64,000 nucleotides of DNA from Brevibacillus fortis (GTDB lineage Bacteria > Bacillota > Bacilli > Brevibacillales > Brevibacillaceae), in the NCBI RefSeq assembly GCF_003013395.1, contig NZ_PXZM01000014.1, forward strand, positions 1 through 64,000, given 5' to 3'. The position numbers and the translations under genes were made by a program. The notes beneath the pieces are model-generated. The model saw nothing but the letters and a program-made list of their open reading frames with translations. It ran no database searches and was not told the origin of the DNA. Positions within the stretch are counted from its first letter, which is position 1, and every line of letters starts with the position of its first letter. This document shows positions 18,961 to 28,472 of this stretch, piece by piece.

Positions 18961-20139
18961 ATGACGAAGATAGAAATACTGAAAAGCATGTTGACGAGCG
19001 ATCAACGCAATGCGCCAGTGTGGCTGTTACTAGGGTTAGAGCATGCTGAGCAGGGGGATCGTACGGAGGCTTTACAGGCTTTTACGCAGGCTCTGGCCTA
19101 TGGAAATGAAGCGATGAAGGAAAAAATTGTGATCGAGCTCAACAAGCTACAAAAGGGATCCCCATACTCGCGGACGTTAAAAGGGATCAACCAGAAAGAT
19201 TCCTCCACATATACAACGATGGTTGCACCTAAGATACGCGTCATAGAAGGGGGCAAAGGAAAGACCACCGCGAAATCTGTTCAGCTCCTCGAGAAAGCCG
19301 CAGGTTTTGAAATGGTCGGAGGGCTAGGGCGAGTAAAAGAGGCAATCTCTCAAAGACTCCTACAGCCTATGTCGCAACGGTTGTATCAAAAGAAAAGTAC
19401 CATTTTACTTTACGGACCATCGGGGTGCGGAAAATCTTTGTTAGCAAAAGCAACCGCAGAAGAATGCCAGGCTCATTTTTTATCCATGGCCAATACAGGC
19501 GGTCGAAGTATGTATACATCATCGAACAGCCCGCTCAACATCCAAAGCTTGCTGGCAACAGCTCCTGCCAATAAGCCGTTTCTGTTCTTTTTGGATGAAT
19601 TGGACGCTTCCAGCCATTACGAAGAGCAAGCCACCCCCTACAATAGGCAGAGGGGCGATTCCAAATGGATACAGCAGATAGCAGAGGCAGGCCAGTACGA
19701 CGAACGATTCGTCCTGATGGGCGCAACCAATGTTCCATGGGAATTGGAGCCTTCCTTGCTCCGAGCAGCCGGCTTTGATCACTGGATTTTTGTCGGACCA
19801 CCGGATCGGCAAGCACGGGAGGAGATTTTTCGCTTAAAACTGGAAGGCCGTCCTACTGAGATGCTCAATTATGACCAATTAGCTGGATGGACTGAGTTTT
19901 ATTCGGGGGCAGACATCGAGTATGTAGTGGAGCTAGCGACGGAGCAGGTATGGCATGATATTGTAACAAAAGGGATCGATCGCCCGATTCAGATGAGCGA
20001 TCTGCGGGAGGCCATTGCAGCTACATATCCGACAACCATTGAGTGGTTGAGGACTTTGAAAGAACATTTGAAACAGGTGGATTACAACGGAATTTATGAT
20101 GAAGTGTGGGACTACTTGTCTCTGCATAGTAGAATCTAA
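18961..20139 (+). CDS. AAA-family ATPase with N-terminal TPR
   Basis: About 392 residues. A TPR-like unit (APVWLLLGLEHAEQGDRTEALQAF, about 18-50) precedes a single AAA domain with Walker A GPSGCGKS (152-159), Walker B FLFFLDELD (207-215) and sensor-1 region GATNVPW (254-260), then a lid with the DIEYVVELA sensor-2 region. It resembles FtsH/Vps4-type unfoldase modules but has no protease or membrane segment. The frame is open from 18799, but AGAGG at 18947-18951 favours ATG 18961. A TATAAT lies at 18895-18900. The partner or substrate is unknown. Confidence 0.75.
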   Translation: MTKIEILKSMLTSDQRNAPVWLLLGLEHAEQGDRTEALQAFTQALAYGNEAMKEKIVIELNKLQKGSPYSRTLKGINQKDSSTYTTMVAPKIRVIEGGKGKTTAKSVQLLEKAAGFEMVGGLGRVKEAISQRLLQPMSQRLYQKKSTILLYGPSGCGKSLLAKATAEECQAHFLSMANTGGRSMYTSSNSPLNIQSLLATAPANKPFLFFLDELDASSHYEEQATPYNRQRGDSKWIQQIAEAGQYDERFVLMGATNVPWELEPSLLRAAGFDHWIFVGPPDRQAREEIFRLKLEGRPTEMLNYDQLAGWTEFYSGADIEYVVELATEQVWHDIVTKGIDRPIQMSDLREAIAATYPTTIEWLRTLKEHLKQVDYNGIYDEVWDYLSLHSRI

Positions 20140-20149
20140 CATCAACCAT

Positions 20150-20189
20150 AAGACTGTCGGCTCGCTGTAAGGCTGCGGTCTTCTTTTTC
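20150..20189 (+). terminator. Probable terminator after the AAA ATPase gene
   Basis: AAGACTGTCGGC can pair, with G-U pairs and mismatches, with GGCTGCGGTCTT; a T-rich tail follows. Confidence 0.45.
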
Positions 20190-20278
20190 GTTATAAATGT
20201 TCGAATATTGACTCAATATAGTCTTTTTTGTACGCTGAGTATAGGCACGAACAGTTGCTAGAAGGTGGAGGATGCCCA

Positions 20279-20899
20279 ATGAAAATATTTGATATTTCAC
20301 GTCCGCTCTTGGCTGGCATGCCGACCTGGCCAGGGGACACTCCCTTTCAATACGTCGTAAACTGGCCCAAAGCAGAGAGTGGATCAGTCAATGTCGGGAA
20401 AATAACAATGAGCGTACATACAGGTACACATGTGGATGCTCCGTTCCATTTCGATGATGTTGGCCGAAAAATGGCTGCATTGCCATTGGACCTGTACATG
20501 GGAGAGGCAAGAGTGGTCGAGCTTACTGGACGTTCCAGCATTGGCCCAGAAGATTTTGCCCAGGTTGATCTGGAGGGGGTGGAACGCTTGCTGCTCAAAA
20601 CATTATCATGGAGCGACCCTGAGCATTTTCCGCCAACCATCTGTCATCTGCATGCAGACTTGCCAGGGTTCCTCGCCAAAAAAGGCATTCGGCTGATCGG
20701 GGTGGATGTCCCATCCGTCGACCCGTTGGACAGTAAGGAACTGGCTGCTCATCATGGGCTTCATCAGCATGATATTCATATTTTGGAGGGACTTCTGCTC
20801 GATCATGTCGAACCGGGTGATTACGAACTGATCGCTCTGCCGCTGCTTTTGATGGAGGCAGATGGAAGTCCGGTACGTGCCATCTTGCGTCGTTCTTAA
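20279..20899 (+). CDS. Cyclase family protein (arylformamidase-like), first copy
   Basis: A 206-residue member of the cyclase/kynurenine formamidase family of metal-dependent amide hydrolases. The metal motif HTGTHVDAPFHF is at 47-58, and GVDVPSVDP and HHGLHQHDIHILEGL near the C-terminus fit KynB-like proteins. Whether it acts on N-formylkynurenine cannot be decided, as no other kyn genes are nearby. GGTGGAGG precedes ATG 20279; a longer frame begins at 20228. It lies upstream of zwf with 97 bp between. A second family member is at 23532. Confidence 0.85.
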   Translation: MKIFDISRPLLAGMPTWPGDTPFQYVVNWPKAESGSVNVGKITMSVHTGTHVDAPFHFDDVGRKMAALPLDLYMGEARVVELTGRSSIGPEDFAQVDLEGVERLLLKTLSWSDPEHFPPTICHLHADLPGFLAKKGIRLIGVDVPSVDPLDSKELAAHHGLHQHDIHILEGLLLDHVEPGDYELIALPLLLMEADGSPVRAILRRS

Positions 20900-20908
20900 G
20901 GCTGCATA

Positions 20909-20937
20909 TTGATAAAGCAGTGATTTTCTCGAATAAT
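20909..20937 (+). promoter_or_regulatory. Probable zwf promoter
   Basis: TTGATA, 17-bp spacer, AATAAT, about 60 bp upstream of the zwf start. Confidence 0.6.
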
Positions 20938-20995
20938 AATAGGGTAACGACAAAACCATCATCACGGCGTACGTATGAAGGGAATGAAAAAGTAG

Positions 20996-22495
20996 ATGGA
21001 AGCGATGACCTTTGTCCTTTTTGGCGCGACAGGAGATTTAGCAAAACGCAAAATTTTCCCTGCGCTTTTTAACTTATATGTAGATCAAAAATTGCCTGCT
21101 GCCTTTTCGATTATCGGTGTGGGGAGAAGGGCTTTGTCTGATGACAAATTTCAGAAATCTGTTCATCAGTCTGTCCATGAGTTTTCTCGTCGCGCCCAGA
21201 TTGATTCCCGCGAGCTGGATGAATTCTTGTCTGCTTTTCGCTATGCGGAAGTAGATGTCATGGAACCGCGTGCTTATGTAACGCTACACGATCTGGTCCT
21301 TCAAAGAGAGCAAGAGCTGCAGATTCCGCAAAACCGGATGTTTTACTTGTCAGTGGCCCCGCAATACTTCGAGGGAATTGCAACTAATATCAAGACCAGC
21401 GGACTCGGTTCAACGACAGGCTGGAAGCGACTGATCATTGAAAAACCGTTTGGACATGATTTGCAATCCGCCGAAGAATTGAATGAAAAGCTGGGGAAAG
21501 CATTTTTGGAAGAAGAAATTTATCGGATTGACCATTACTTGGGTAAGCCAATGGTTCAAAATCTCGAGGCTCTCGAATTTGCGAACCCAGTCTTCCAGGC
21601 TCTCTGGAACAATCAGTACATCGCCAACGTGCAAATTACGGCTAATGAAACGGTCGGCGTCGAGGATCGGGCTGGATATTACGAACCGGCCGGAGCACTG
21701 CGCGACATGCTGCAAAATCACATGCTGCAAATGCTCATGATCATCGCCATGCAGCTTCCGAAGCGGATCACATCTGCCCATATCCGCGAAGAAAAGCGCA
21801 AGGTGATGGCAGCCGTACGTCCGATGAAGAAAGAAGAAGTCCGTACCCAAGTCATTCGTGGCCAGTATAGCGCAGGACTTCTCCAAGGAACACCTGTGAC
21901 TGGCTACAGGGACGAGCCTGGTGTCGATCCAGTTTCGATGACAGAAACGTATATTGCCACTCGTGCCTGGATTGATGACCCGTTTTGGCAAGGGGTACCT
22001 TTTTATATTCGCACCGGAAAAAGACTGCAAGAAAAATCAACCAGGATCGTCATTGAGTTCAAAAATCCGCACGAAAAGCTATATCAGGAGCAAAATGAAA
22101 CGACGTCGCCTAATTTGTTGATCATCAGCGTGAATCCGAACGAAGGTATTGCCTTGCAGGTAAATAGTAAGAATCCGACAAATAGCGGTAAGATTGAGCC
22201 GGTGACGGTAGATTTCAGTGCAGGGACAAAAGACGTGCCAGAAGCGTACGAGCTGCTCTTGTTCGATGCACTCCGAGGGGATTCCACCTACTTTGCGCAT
22301 TGGGATGAGGTCCGGCTGTCGTGGGAGTGGGTGACGCCGATATTGGAAGCCTTCGCTGAAAATCTGGTGCCGCTCTTTACGTACGAAGCTGGCTCATTCG
22401 GACCGAAGGCCGCTGAGCAATTGCTTGCAGCGGACGGATTCGTGTGGTGGCTGGATAAGGTCGAAGCACGAGTGCCGGTCACTGCAACGAGATAG
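20996..22495 (+). CDS. zwf: Glucose-6-phosphate 1-dehydrogenase
   Basis: Oxidises glucose-6-phosphate to 6-phosphogluconolactone with NADP+, entering the oxidative pentose phosphate pathway. The 499 residues fit the family. The nucleotide-binding motif GATGDLAKRK is near residue 9, and the active-site motif RIDHYLGK is near 178. ATG 20996 and ATG 21005 are both possible starts; neither has an ideal ribosome site. It is followed 26 bp on by a Gfo/Idh dehydrogenase and then a cyclase-family gene, probably one transcript. Confidence 0.94.
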   Translation: MEAMTFVLFGATGDLAKRKIFPALFNLYVDQKLPAAFSIIGVGRRALSDDKFQKSVHQSVHEFSRRAQIDSRELDEFLSAFRYAEVDVMEPRAYVTLHDLVLQREQELQIPQNRMFYLSVAPQYFEGIATNIKTSGLGSTTGWKRLIIEKPFGHDLQSAEELNEKLGKAFLEEEIYRIDHYLGKPMVQNLEALEFANPVFQALWNNQYIANVQITANETVGVEDRAGYYEPAGALRDMLQNHMLQMLMIIAMQLPKRITSAHIREEKRKVMAAVRPMKKEEVRTQVIRGQYSAGLLQGTPVTGYRDEPGVDPVSMTETYIATRAWIDDPFWQGVPFYIRTGKRLQEKSTRIVIEFKNPHEKLYQEQNETTSPNLLIISVNPNEGIALQVNSKNPTNSGKIEPVTVDFSAGTKDVPEAYELLLFDALRGDSTYFAHWDEVRLSWEWVTPILEAFAENLVPLFTYEAGSFGPKAAEQLLAADGFVWWLDKVEARVPVTATR

Positions 22496-22521
22496 ACAAA
22501 GAAGAAAAGGGAGCGGATGAG

Positions 22522-23511
22522 ATGCGATTTGGCGTAATCGGAACGAATTGGATTACCGAGGAATTTATCCAGGCTGGTCAAGAGGTAGAAGGGTTTTCTC
22601 TTCAAGCTGTGTATTCACGTACCATCGAACGCGCCCAAGAAATCGCTGACAAGTACCATGCTCCATTCGCCTATAACAGTCTAGAAGAAATGGCTGCAAG
22701 CAAAAATATTGACGCGGTCTATATTGCGAGCCCCAACTCCTGCCACTCGGAGCAAGCGATCCAGTGCATGGACGCGGGGCTACACGTATTGTGTGAAAAG
22801 CCACTGGCTTCCAATGCGATTGAGGTAGAAGCCATGATCGAAGCAGCAAGGAGAAATGACGTGCTGCTCATGGAGGCTGTCAAATCTACGCTCTTGCCCA
22901 ATTTTTTTGCCATACAAGACAACCTGCACAAGCTGGGAAAAGTACGACGCTTTATTGCTAGCAATTGTCAATATTCTTCGCGCTATGACGCTTTTCGCGA
23001 AGGGAGGGTACTCCGTGCTTTTGATCCTGCCTTTTCAAACGGAGCTTTGATGGATATCGGTATATATTGCCTGTACCCGGCGATCATCTTTTTTGGCAAG
23101 CCAGCCGAAATCAAGGCAGAAGGAATCGTGCTTGATTCCGGAGTGGACGGGGAGGGCAGTATTCTATTGAAATATAGGGGAATGGATGCAATCATTAGCT
23201 TTTCAAAAATTACGACCTCCTATCAGCCAGCAGAAATCCAAGGGGAGGACGCTACGATGGTGATCGATCGAATCAACCATCTTAAAGAAGTGGACATTCG
23301 ATACAGGGACGGACGAATCGAGCAAGTGACAAGGCCGCAAACCCCTAAGACGATGCACTATGAAATCAGAGAATTTCTTCATCTGGCAAGGACAAGGGCA
23401 AGACAATCTGCAACCAACTCGCATGAGGTCTCGAAAGTGACCATGCAAGTTATGGACGAAGCGAGAAGACAGATGGGAGTTATTTTTCCAGCTGATCGCA
23501 AAAAACAGTAG
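22522..23511 (+). CDS. Gfo/Idh/MocA-family oxidoreductase
   Basis: A 329-residue NAD(P)-dependent dehydrogenase. The N-terminal Rossmann domain begins FGVIGTNWI, and the family's conserved EKP motif (CEKPLASNA) is near residue 92. The C-terminal alpha/beta domain carries the usual DIGIYCLYPAI substrate-pocket motif. These enzymes act on sugars, inositols or dihydrodiols; the substrate here is unknown. The AAGGGAGCGG site and 26-bp gap tie it to zwf. Confidence 0.88.
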   Translation: MRFGVIGTNWITEEFIQAGQEVEGFSLQAVYSRTIERAQEIADKYHAPFAYNSLEEMAASKNIDAVYIASPNSCHSEQAIQCMDAGLHVLCEKPLASNAIEVEAMIEAARRNDVLLMEAVKSTLLPNFFAIQDNLHKLGKVRRFIASNCQYSSRYDAFREGRVLRAFDPAFSNGALMDIGIYCLYPAIIFFGKPAEIKAEGIVLDSGVDGEGSILLKYRGMDAIISFSKITTSYQPAEIQGEDATMVIDRINHLKEVDIRYRDGRIEQVTRPQTPKTMHYEIREFLHLARTRARQSATNSHEVSKVTMQVMDEARRQMGVIFPADRKKQ

Positions 23512-23531
23512 GCATAGGGGAGGCGTTTGGA

Positions 23532-24152
23532 ATGAAAATGTATGACGTAACAGCAACCGTGTACGAAGGAATGACTGTGTATAAAAACAAGCCTGAAAAG
23601 CAGCCGAAAATACAAACAGTTACAAATGGATATGTAACGGAATCGAGAATCGATATGGACGTTCATTCTGGGACACATGTTGATGCTCCGCTTCATATGG
23701 TAAATGCTGGTGATACGCTTGAGAGTATTTCATTGGAGAAGCTGGTAGGCAGCTGCAAGGTTCTTGATCTAACAGTGGTAGAGGATAGGATCACTCGCTC
23801 CGACTTGGAAAGCTTCCATCTTGAGCAAGGAGATTTCGTGCTCTTTAAAACGAAAAACTCTTTTGACGAGGCGTTTTCCTTTGAATTCATCTTCCTGTCA
23901 GAGGAGGGAGCGGACTATTTGAGTGAGCTGGGTGTGCGAGGCATCGGTACGGATGCACTCGGGATCGAACGCAGTCAGGAGGGACACCCAACGCATAAAA
24001 AACTGTTTGCAGCAGGGGTGATTGTGGTGGAGGGATTACGGCTGGCAGAAGTACCTGCAGGCGAGTATTTTATGGTAGCAGCCCCTCTCAAGCTAATGGG
24101 TACGGACGCAGCCCCGGCAAGGGTCCTCTTGTTTGAAGGTTTGCATAGCTGA
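23532..24152 (+). CDS. Cyclase family protein (arylformamidase-like), second copy
   Basis: A 206-residue homologue of the gene at 20279, recognised by the metal motif HSGTHVDAPLHM (45-56) and the later IGTDALGIER and HPTHKKLFAAGVIVVEGL stretches. The two copies have the same length but clearly different sequences, so they are old paralogues rather than a recent duplication. GGGGAGGCG lies upstream of the ATG. It is the third gene of the zwf cluster. Confidence 0.85.
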   Translation: MKMYDVTATVYEGMTVYKNKPEKQPKIQTVTNGYVTESRIDMDVHSGTHVDAPLHMVNAGDTLESISLEKLVGSCKVLDLTVVEDRITRSDLESFHLEQGDFVLFKTKNSFDEAFSFEFIFLSEEGADYLSELGVRGIGTDALGIERSQEGHPTHKKLFAAGVIVVEGLRLAEVPAGEYFMVAAPLKLMGTDAAPARVLLFEGLHS

Positions 24153-24176
24153 TCATAATGCGAAGCACCTTTTTAT

Positions 24177-24214
24177 GCAAACAGGGATTATCAGTGAAGT
24201 TCGATCCTGTTTGC
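24177..24214. terminator. Hairpin between convergent genes
   Basis: GCAAACAGGGA pairs with TCCTGTTTGC around a 17-base loop. There is no strong T run, so its role as a terminator is uncertain. Confidence 0.4.
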
Positions 24215-24238
24215 CATGAAAAGGGAGTAAGGACAGCA

Positions 24239-25345
24239 TCAAGTCTTGGAGAAAACGGAACGTATCCAATCCACTAGCAAATAAATGACCGGGATCATTT
24301 CGGCGATGATGATAAAGTTAACGAGTCCAGAGTACCGCATTTTAGCGAAGCTTGTGCCGGATTTGTCCATGTACAATGCCAAGCCAACGATTATTGCCGT
24401 CATGGACAAGGAAAAGGGCTTGTGATCCTTCAAGGAAAAGGTTTGGGTAAGAACGATAACGGCCAAGTACAAGAGCAAGCTAATTTTTATAAAGAGACTG
24501 GATAGCCAGACCGCAATGAGAACGGGGTCCAGGTTTTCTAAGAAACTACCAGCCCGAATAAAACGGATGAGCTCTAGCTCGGGGTAGATTAACGAACCTG
24601 CCAGTTGAGGTCCAAAAATAAGAATTGCCGGGATCATGTTCGCCAAGACGATGATAATGGACGTGAGGGTTGCATAGGCCAGAGATCGCATGGTTCGCTC
24701 AGGGCGTGAAAAGTACGGAAACAGATACAGAACGAATGCCATTTCTCCATAGAGAGCGGTAACCAAATAACTGGCTTTCCAAATCTTTCTGGCCTCAAAG
24801 TGATTGAATAGGGCGACGGACATATCGAGATTCATATCTCTTACTACGAACAAAGGGATGACAATGCTGCCAATTATACTGAGAAAAAAGATTCCTTGGG
24901 CGCATTTGAAAATTGTCTGAACGCCCGAACGAACAGCGTATGCGACACATATCGCGAACAAAGAAGTCACTGCCCACTCCGGAGTATCTGGCAAATAAAC
25001 TTCAATAATGAAATCCTGCAAATTTCGCAGGCCGAAGGCTGCGGAAAACGAAAAGGAGAATATCATAAAAAAAATCAAAGGATAATGAAGCCAGCTCCCA
25101 ACGATGCTTTTACCATAATTCCCAAAGAATTGTGTCGGTCTTTTCATTGCCAATCGATAGGATAGATAAGTGATGACATAGCCGCCGAAGGAGCCTATCA
25201 ATAAAGGAAGCCACGCAGAAAACTGGGCTTCTTCGATCAATAAGCTCAAACGGAATCCGAGTATCGTTGTAAAAAGAAATTGAGTGAACAGCATGTAAAT
25301 CTGGGATGGGGAGATTTGTCCGAGAGGGCTCGTCATTTTATTCAC
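24239..25345 (-). CDS. Spore germinant receptor B subunit (GerAB/GerKB family permease-like)
   Basis: A 368-residue integral membrane protein with about ten hydrophobic segments, of the spore-germination branch of the APC transporter superfamily. The N-terminus (ISPSQIYMLFTQFLFTTILGF) is typical of GerB proteins, which form the nutrient-binding subunit in the inner spore membrane. It is the last gene of an A-C-D-B operon, starting 2 bp after the D-subunit stop codon. Germinant specificity cannot be read. Confidence 0.88.
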   Translation of the reverse strand: MNKMTSPLGQISPSQIYMLFTQFLFTTILGFRLSLLIEEAQFSAWLPLLIGSFGGYVITYLSYRLAMKRPTQFFGNYGKSIVGSWLHYPLIFFMIFSFSFSAAFGLRNLQDFIIEVYLPDTPEWAVTSLFAICVAYAVRSGVQTIFKCAQGIFFLSIIGSIVIPLFVVRDMNLDMSVALFNHFEARKIWKASYLVTALYGEMAFVLYLFPYFSRPERTMRSLAYATLTSIIIVLANMIPAILIFGPQLAGSLIYPELELIRFIRAGSFLENLDPVLIAVWLSSLFIKISLLLYLAVIVLTQTFSLKDHKPFSLSMTAIIVGLALYMDKSGTSFAKMRYSGLVNFIIIAEMIPVIYLLVDWIRSVFSKT

Positions 25346-25347
25346 CT

Positions 25348-25563
25348 CTATTTAGGCAGCTTGTCAAAGGGATAGAAAAAACTTTCTATGAACGCCGTCA
25401 TGGAAAAGGTATCACTGAAGAAAAACAAGGCTTCAAAACAAAGAAAAAGAAAGGCATTTGTGCTCATAACAATGAAAATGGTACGGACATTGCGGTTTTT
25501 TTGTTTCAAGTACCGACATTCCACATAAAAAATGGAGAAAAACAGGAGCGCGATGATGATCAT
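25348..25563 (-). CDS. Germinant receptor D subunit (two-TM small protein)
   Basis: A 71-residue protein with two hydrophobic helices separated by a basic loop (CRYLKQKNRNVR). Small two-TM D proteins are known partners of some GerA-type receptors and modulate germination; this identification rests on size, topology and position. The ATG overlaps the gerC-type stop as ATGA, with GGAGG 6 bases upstream inside that gene. A longer GTG start at 25578 is possible but less well placed. Confidence 0.72.
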   Translation of the reverse strand: MIIIALLFFSIFYVECRYLKQKNRNVRTIFIVMSTNAFLFLCFEALFFFSDTFSMTAFIESFFYPFDKLPK

Positions 25564-26759
25564 TCGACTGCCTCCCACTTACCTGGCGAATAAACGCGGA
25601 TAGGCTTCTTCACTGTACCCAGTCTTTTGATTGTAATATCGACCTTAGGGGTGAAAATAACCTTTTCGCGGTAGTACTCCCTCCAATCGGAAGCAATCGC
25701 CTTCCACTGCTTTGGGTAATACCAATCGAGATAAGCAGCAAATTGAAATGGATCTGTACCGACTTTCCTTGTTTTCGCAATCGCCCTGCTCATTCGGTTC
25801 TCAACTAGTGCCTCCAGTCTTTGCTCCAGCTTCAACCGCTCCTTTTCGTCTTGCAGATTCACATTTGATTCAGTTGAGATCAGCGATGCTTCTGCTCCGG
25901 TCTGAATCTCCATGGTTATTTGTGAACCAGCGATGACCGGTTTTATACGGGTTTGGATTCGATTGAGGATGTAATTGACGTTCTTGTGATCTGTTGGGGA
26001 GTGCACAGAAATTTGCGCGTTTTTCATTTGATTGAGAATCCACATGGCTCCTCGCATTTCGTCCATGCTGAGTACCGTCACCAATTTCCCTTGCTTGAAA
26101 ATAGCTGCACCGTCATTTTCCATCCACTTTTGTTCTTGCTTTTTTTCACTGGGAATTCTTTTTTCTTCAAATTTCAGCATGGGCAGGACTGTGTCGCCTC
26201 CATAGTAGGTGGACATCAGAACATCATTAACCGTTGTACTGATTGTTACGTTATCTCTTTCATAGGCTAGTAAAATGTCCGCAGGAAATCGTTCGATGAT
26301 GATGGGGATGGAAGCGACTTCTTTCGCTTTTCCAGGTGTTACAAACAGGATGGTATTAATATGGAATCGAGGTTCGCGGGCAGCAAAATCCAGAATCGGG
26401 GTTATGCCTTCCTCCGCAAGCTCTTTTCCAATAATAATGACACCGGTTTGACCAAACGTAATTCTGCGTGGCATATCTGCCTGGATAGAGCGATAGGCTT
26501 CTTCGATATCCCGTCCCGATTTCGTAACGTAAGTATAGGGAGCACCGGATAACTCTCCTGAACCACCTGATAGCCCGGGAATCAAACGATTGGGCAACGG
26601 AAGACTGAGGGTAAGCTCAATACCAGATTCAGATTTGTCCAGAAACATCATGCGAGCAAAGCTTCTATCATTAATTTCAACAGCAGACCAGCAACCTGTC
26701 AGAAAAAATAAAGGGAGAAAAACGAGAATCGCAACTATCTTTTTGTATATCAGGTTCAA
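25560..26759 (-). CDS. Spore germinant receptor C subunit (GerC lipoprotein)
   Basis: A 399-residue lipoprotein of the Ger(x)C family. The signal peptide ends in a lipobox LTGC with Cys23, then WSAVEINDR as in known GerC proteins. The C subunit is anchored to the outer face of the inner spore membrane and is needed for receptor function. The start overlaps the A-subunit gene by 4 bp and the end overlaps the D-subunit gene by 4 bp, which implies translational coupling. Confidence 0.9.
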   Translation of the reverse strand: MNLIYKKIVAILVFLPLFFLTGCWSAVEINDRSFARMMFLDKSESGIELTLSLPLPNRLIPGLSGGSGELSGAPYTYVTKSGRDIEEAYRSIQADMPRRITFGQTGVIIIGKELAEEGITPILDFAAREPRFHINTILFVTPGKAKEVASIPIIIERFPADILLAYERDNVTISTTVNDVLMSTYYGGDTVLPMLKFEEKRIPSEKKQEQKWMENDGAAIFKQGKLVTVLSMDEMRGAMWILNQMKNAQISVHSPTDHKNVNYILNRIQTRIKPVIAGSQITMEIQTGAEASLISTESNVNLQDEKERLKLEQRLEALVENRMSRAIAKTRKVGTDPFQFAAYLDWYYPKQWKAIASDWREYYREKVIFTPKVDITIKRLGTVKKPIRVYSPGKWEAVE

Positions 26760-28315
26760 TCCTCGTCCTCCTCTAACGTGTTACGGGCCTTTCGTGAATG
26801 CCTGCTTTGTCGGATTCGATTTACCCCTAAGCTGAATGGCCTTGTTCGCATCATCCACCAGGGAGCACGGACGATCGTGTCCTTCAGATCACTGAAAACA
26901 AAGGGAGTCAAGGGGGTCAGATAAGAATATCCAAAAGGACGTAAGTTCGTTAGGTGGATATAAATGATGAGTAACCCGCATGTCATCCCAAACAAGCCAA
27001 ATAAACCAGCTAGAATCATGATGGGGAATCGTAGAAAGCGAAAGGCCAGACCGAGATCGTATTGAGGGATGATAAATGAGGCAATCCCTGTGAACGAAAC
27101 AATAATGACCATGGATGCCGAGACGATCCCTGCTTGTACGGCGGCAGTACCGATAATGAGTGCCCCGATAATGGATACTGCTTGCCCGATTGATTTCGGA
27201 ATGCGTATAGCTGCTTCTCGTAACGCCTCAAACGATACCTCCATAATGAGAGCTTCTATTAATGCTGGAAAAGGAACCACTTCCCGAGATGCCGTGATGG
27301 TTACCAACAATTTGGAAGGGATCATTTCCGGGTGAAACGTAGTGATCGCAATGTAAGAAGATGGAAGTAACAGCGAAATAATAACAAAAAGGTAACGTAG
27401 CCAGCGAATCCACGTGCTGGCAAAAAAACGTTGATAATAGTCTTCGGCTGACTGGAGCAGCATGAACAGAGTGACAGGTGCGAGAACAACCGTGGGTGTG
27501 CCATCCACGATGATACCGACCCGTCCTTCCAAAAGTGAAGCAACGACAACGTCAGGCCGTTCCGTAAATTGTACTTGGGGAAATGGTGAAAAGGGGGAGT
27601 AATCCATTGCTTCCTCCAGATAACTGCTGCCAAGTAAACTGTCTACTTTTATTTGGGCCAACCGATTCCGAACTTCGTCAACTAATTCATTCTTGCATAT
27701 TCCCTGCACATACATCATGATTACATTCGTGTTCGTATGCTTGCCAATCTGCAGTGTTTCCGACTTGAGATCGGGTGTCTTCAATCGCTTCCTGATGAGG
27801 GTGAAGTTATCCACTGCACTTTCAATAAAACTTTCACGTGGACCTCGTACGGTAGCTTCATTGGGTGGCTCATCGATGTCTCGTTTTTTATGCAAAGCAA
27901 GAGGCAAGGCGATCATTCTCTTTTCTCCCTCTACAAGCAGAAGCACGTGGCTATTCAGGATAGAAGGGACGCCATCTTTTTTTGCGATGAAATGATAGTC
28001 AGCGATAGGTAGCAGTTTCTTCTCAAATAGGTGTTTGCGAATTTCTGCCTCATCCATAGCCACAGACGATAAGAGGGGGTGCAATACCTCTTCCTGAATC
28101 GATTGAATATCGATCATGTTCTGCAAATAAATGAGTGCACAGAATACTTGCTGTCCGACTGAGAAAGTGTGATATACCACATCGGAACGGTCGGGTAGTT
28201 GTTGACGAAACCACTTGAGTTGATCCTCAAGCGGCTCAATCGAATCCTGTGTCTCATTCTCTTTCGGATTCGCTGGTTTCTTTCTCCATTTCATAACAGA
28301 GGGGATTTTTTTCAT
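26756..28315 (-). CDS. Spore germinant receptor A subunit (GerA family)
   Basis: A 519-residue GerA-type protein: an N-terminal soluble domain of about 240 residues (WFRQQLPDRSDVVYHTF...), then a membrane region of several helices. The TITASREVVPFPALIEALIMEVSFE block is family-defining. It is the first gene of the receptor operon. GTG 28324 is in frame, but AAGGG sits 9 bases before ATG 28315. The divergent DinB gene starts 157 bp away. I could not assign a forespore sigma-G promoter with confidence. Confidence 0.9.
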   Translation of the reverse strand: MKKIPSVMKWRKKPANPKENETQDSIEPLEDQLKWFRQQLPDRSDVVYHTFSVGQQVFCALIYLQNMIDIQSIQEEVLHPLLSSVAMDEAEIRKHLFEKKLLPIADYHFIAKKDGVPSILNSHVLLLVEGEKRMIALPLALHKKRDIDEPPNEATVRGPRESFIESAVDNFTLIRKRLKTPDLKSETLQIGKHTNTNVIMMYVQGICKNELVDEVRNRLAQIKVDSLLGSSYLEEAMDYSPFSPFPQVQFTERPDVVVASLLEGRVGIIVDGTPTVVLAPVTLFMLLQSAEDYYQRFFASTWIRWLRYLFVIISLLLPSSYIAITTFHPEMIPSKLLVTITASREVVPFPALIEALIMEVSFEALREAAIRIPKSIGQAVSIIGALIIGTAAVQAGIVSASMVIIVSFTGIASFIIPQYDLGLAFRFLRFPIMILAGLFGLFGMTCGLLIIYIHLTNLRPFGYSYLTPLTPFVFSDLKDTIVRAPWWMMRTRPFSLGVNRIRQSRHSRKARNTLEEDED

Positions 28316-28438
28316 CGTAGGCACCCTTACTCATCTTTCATCGATGTGGATAGCCTTACACAAACTACCAGGAATTATTCTTAGTATCATTACGGGGAAA
28401 CAACTGTTCAACTTGCATGTCTTGCTGGTGTAGAGTGA

Positions 28439-28447
28439 TGGTATAAT
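28439..28447 (+). promoter_or_regulatory. Extended -10 promoter of the DinB gene
   Basis: TGGTATAAT is a perfect extended -10 element 26 bp before the start; no good -35 at 17 bp. Confidence 0.5.
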
Positions 28448-28472
28448 TTATCTACAAAGGGAGAGTGATGAT

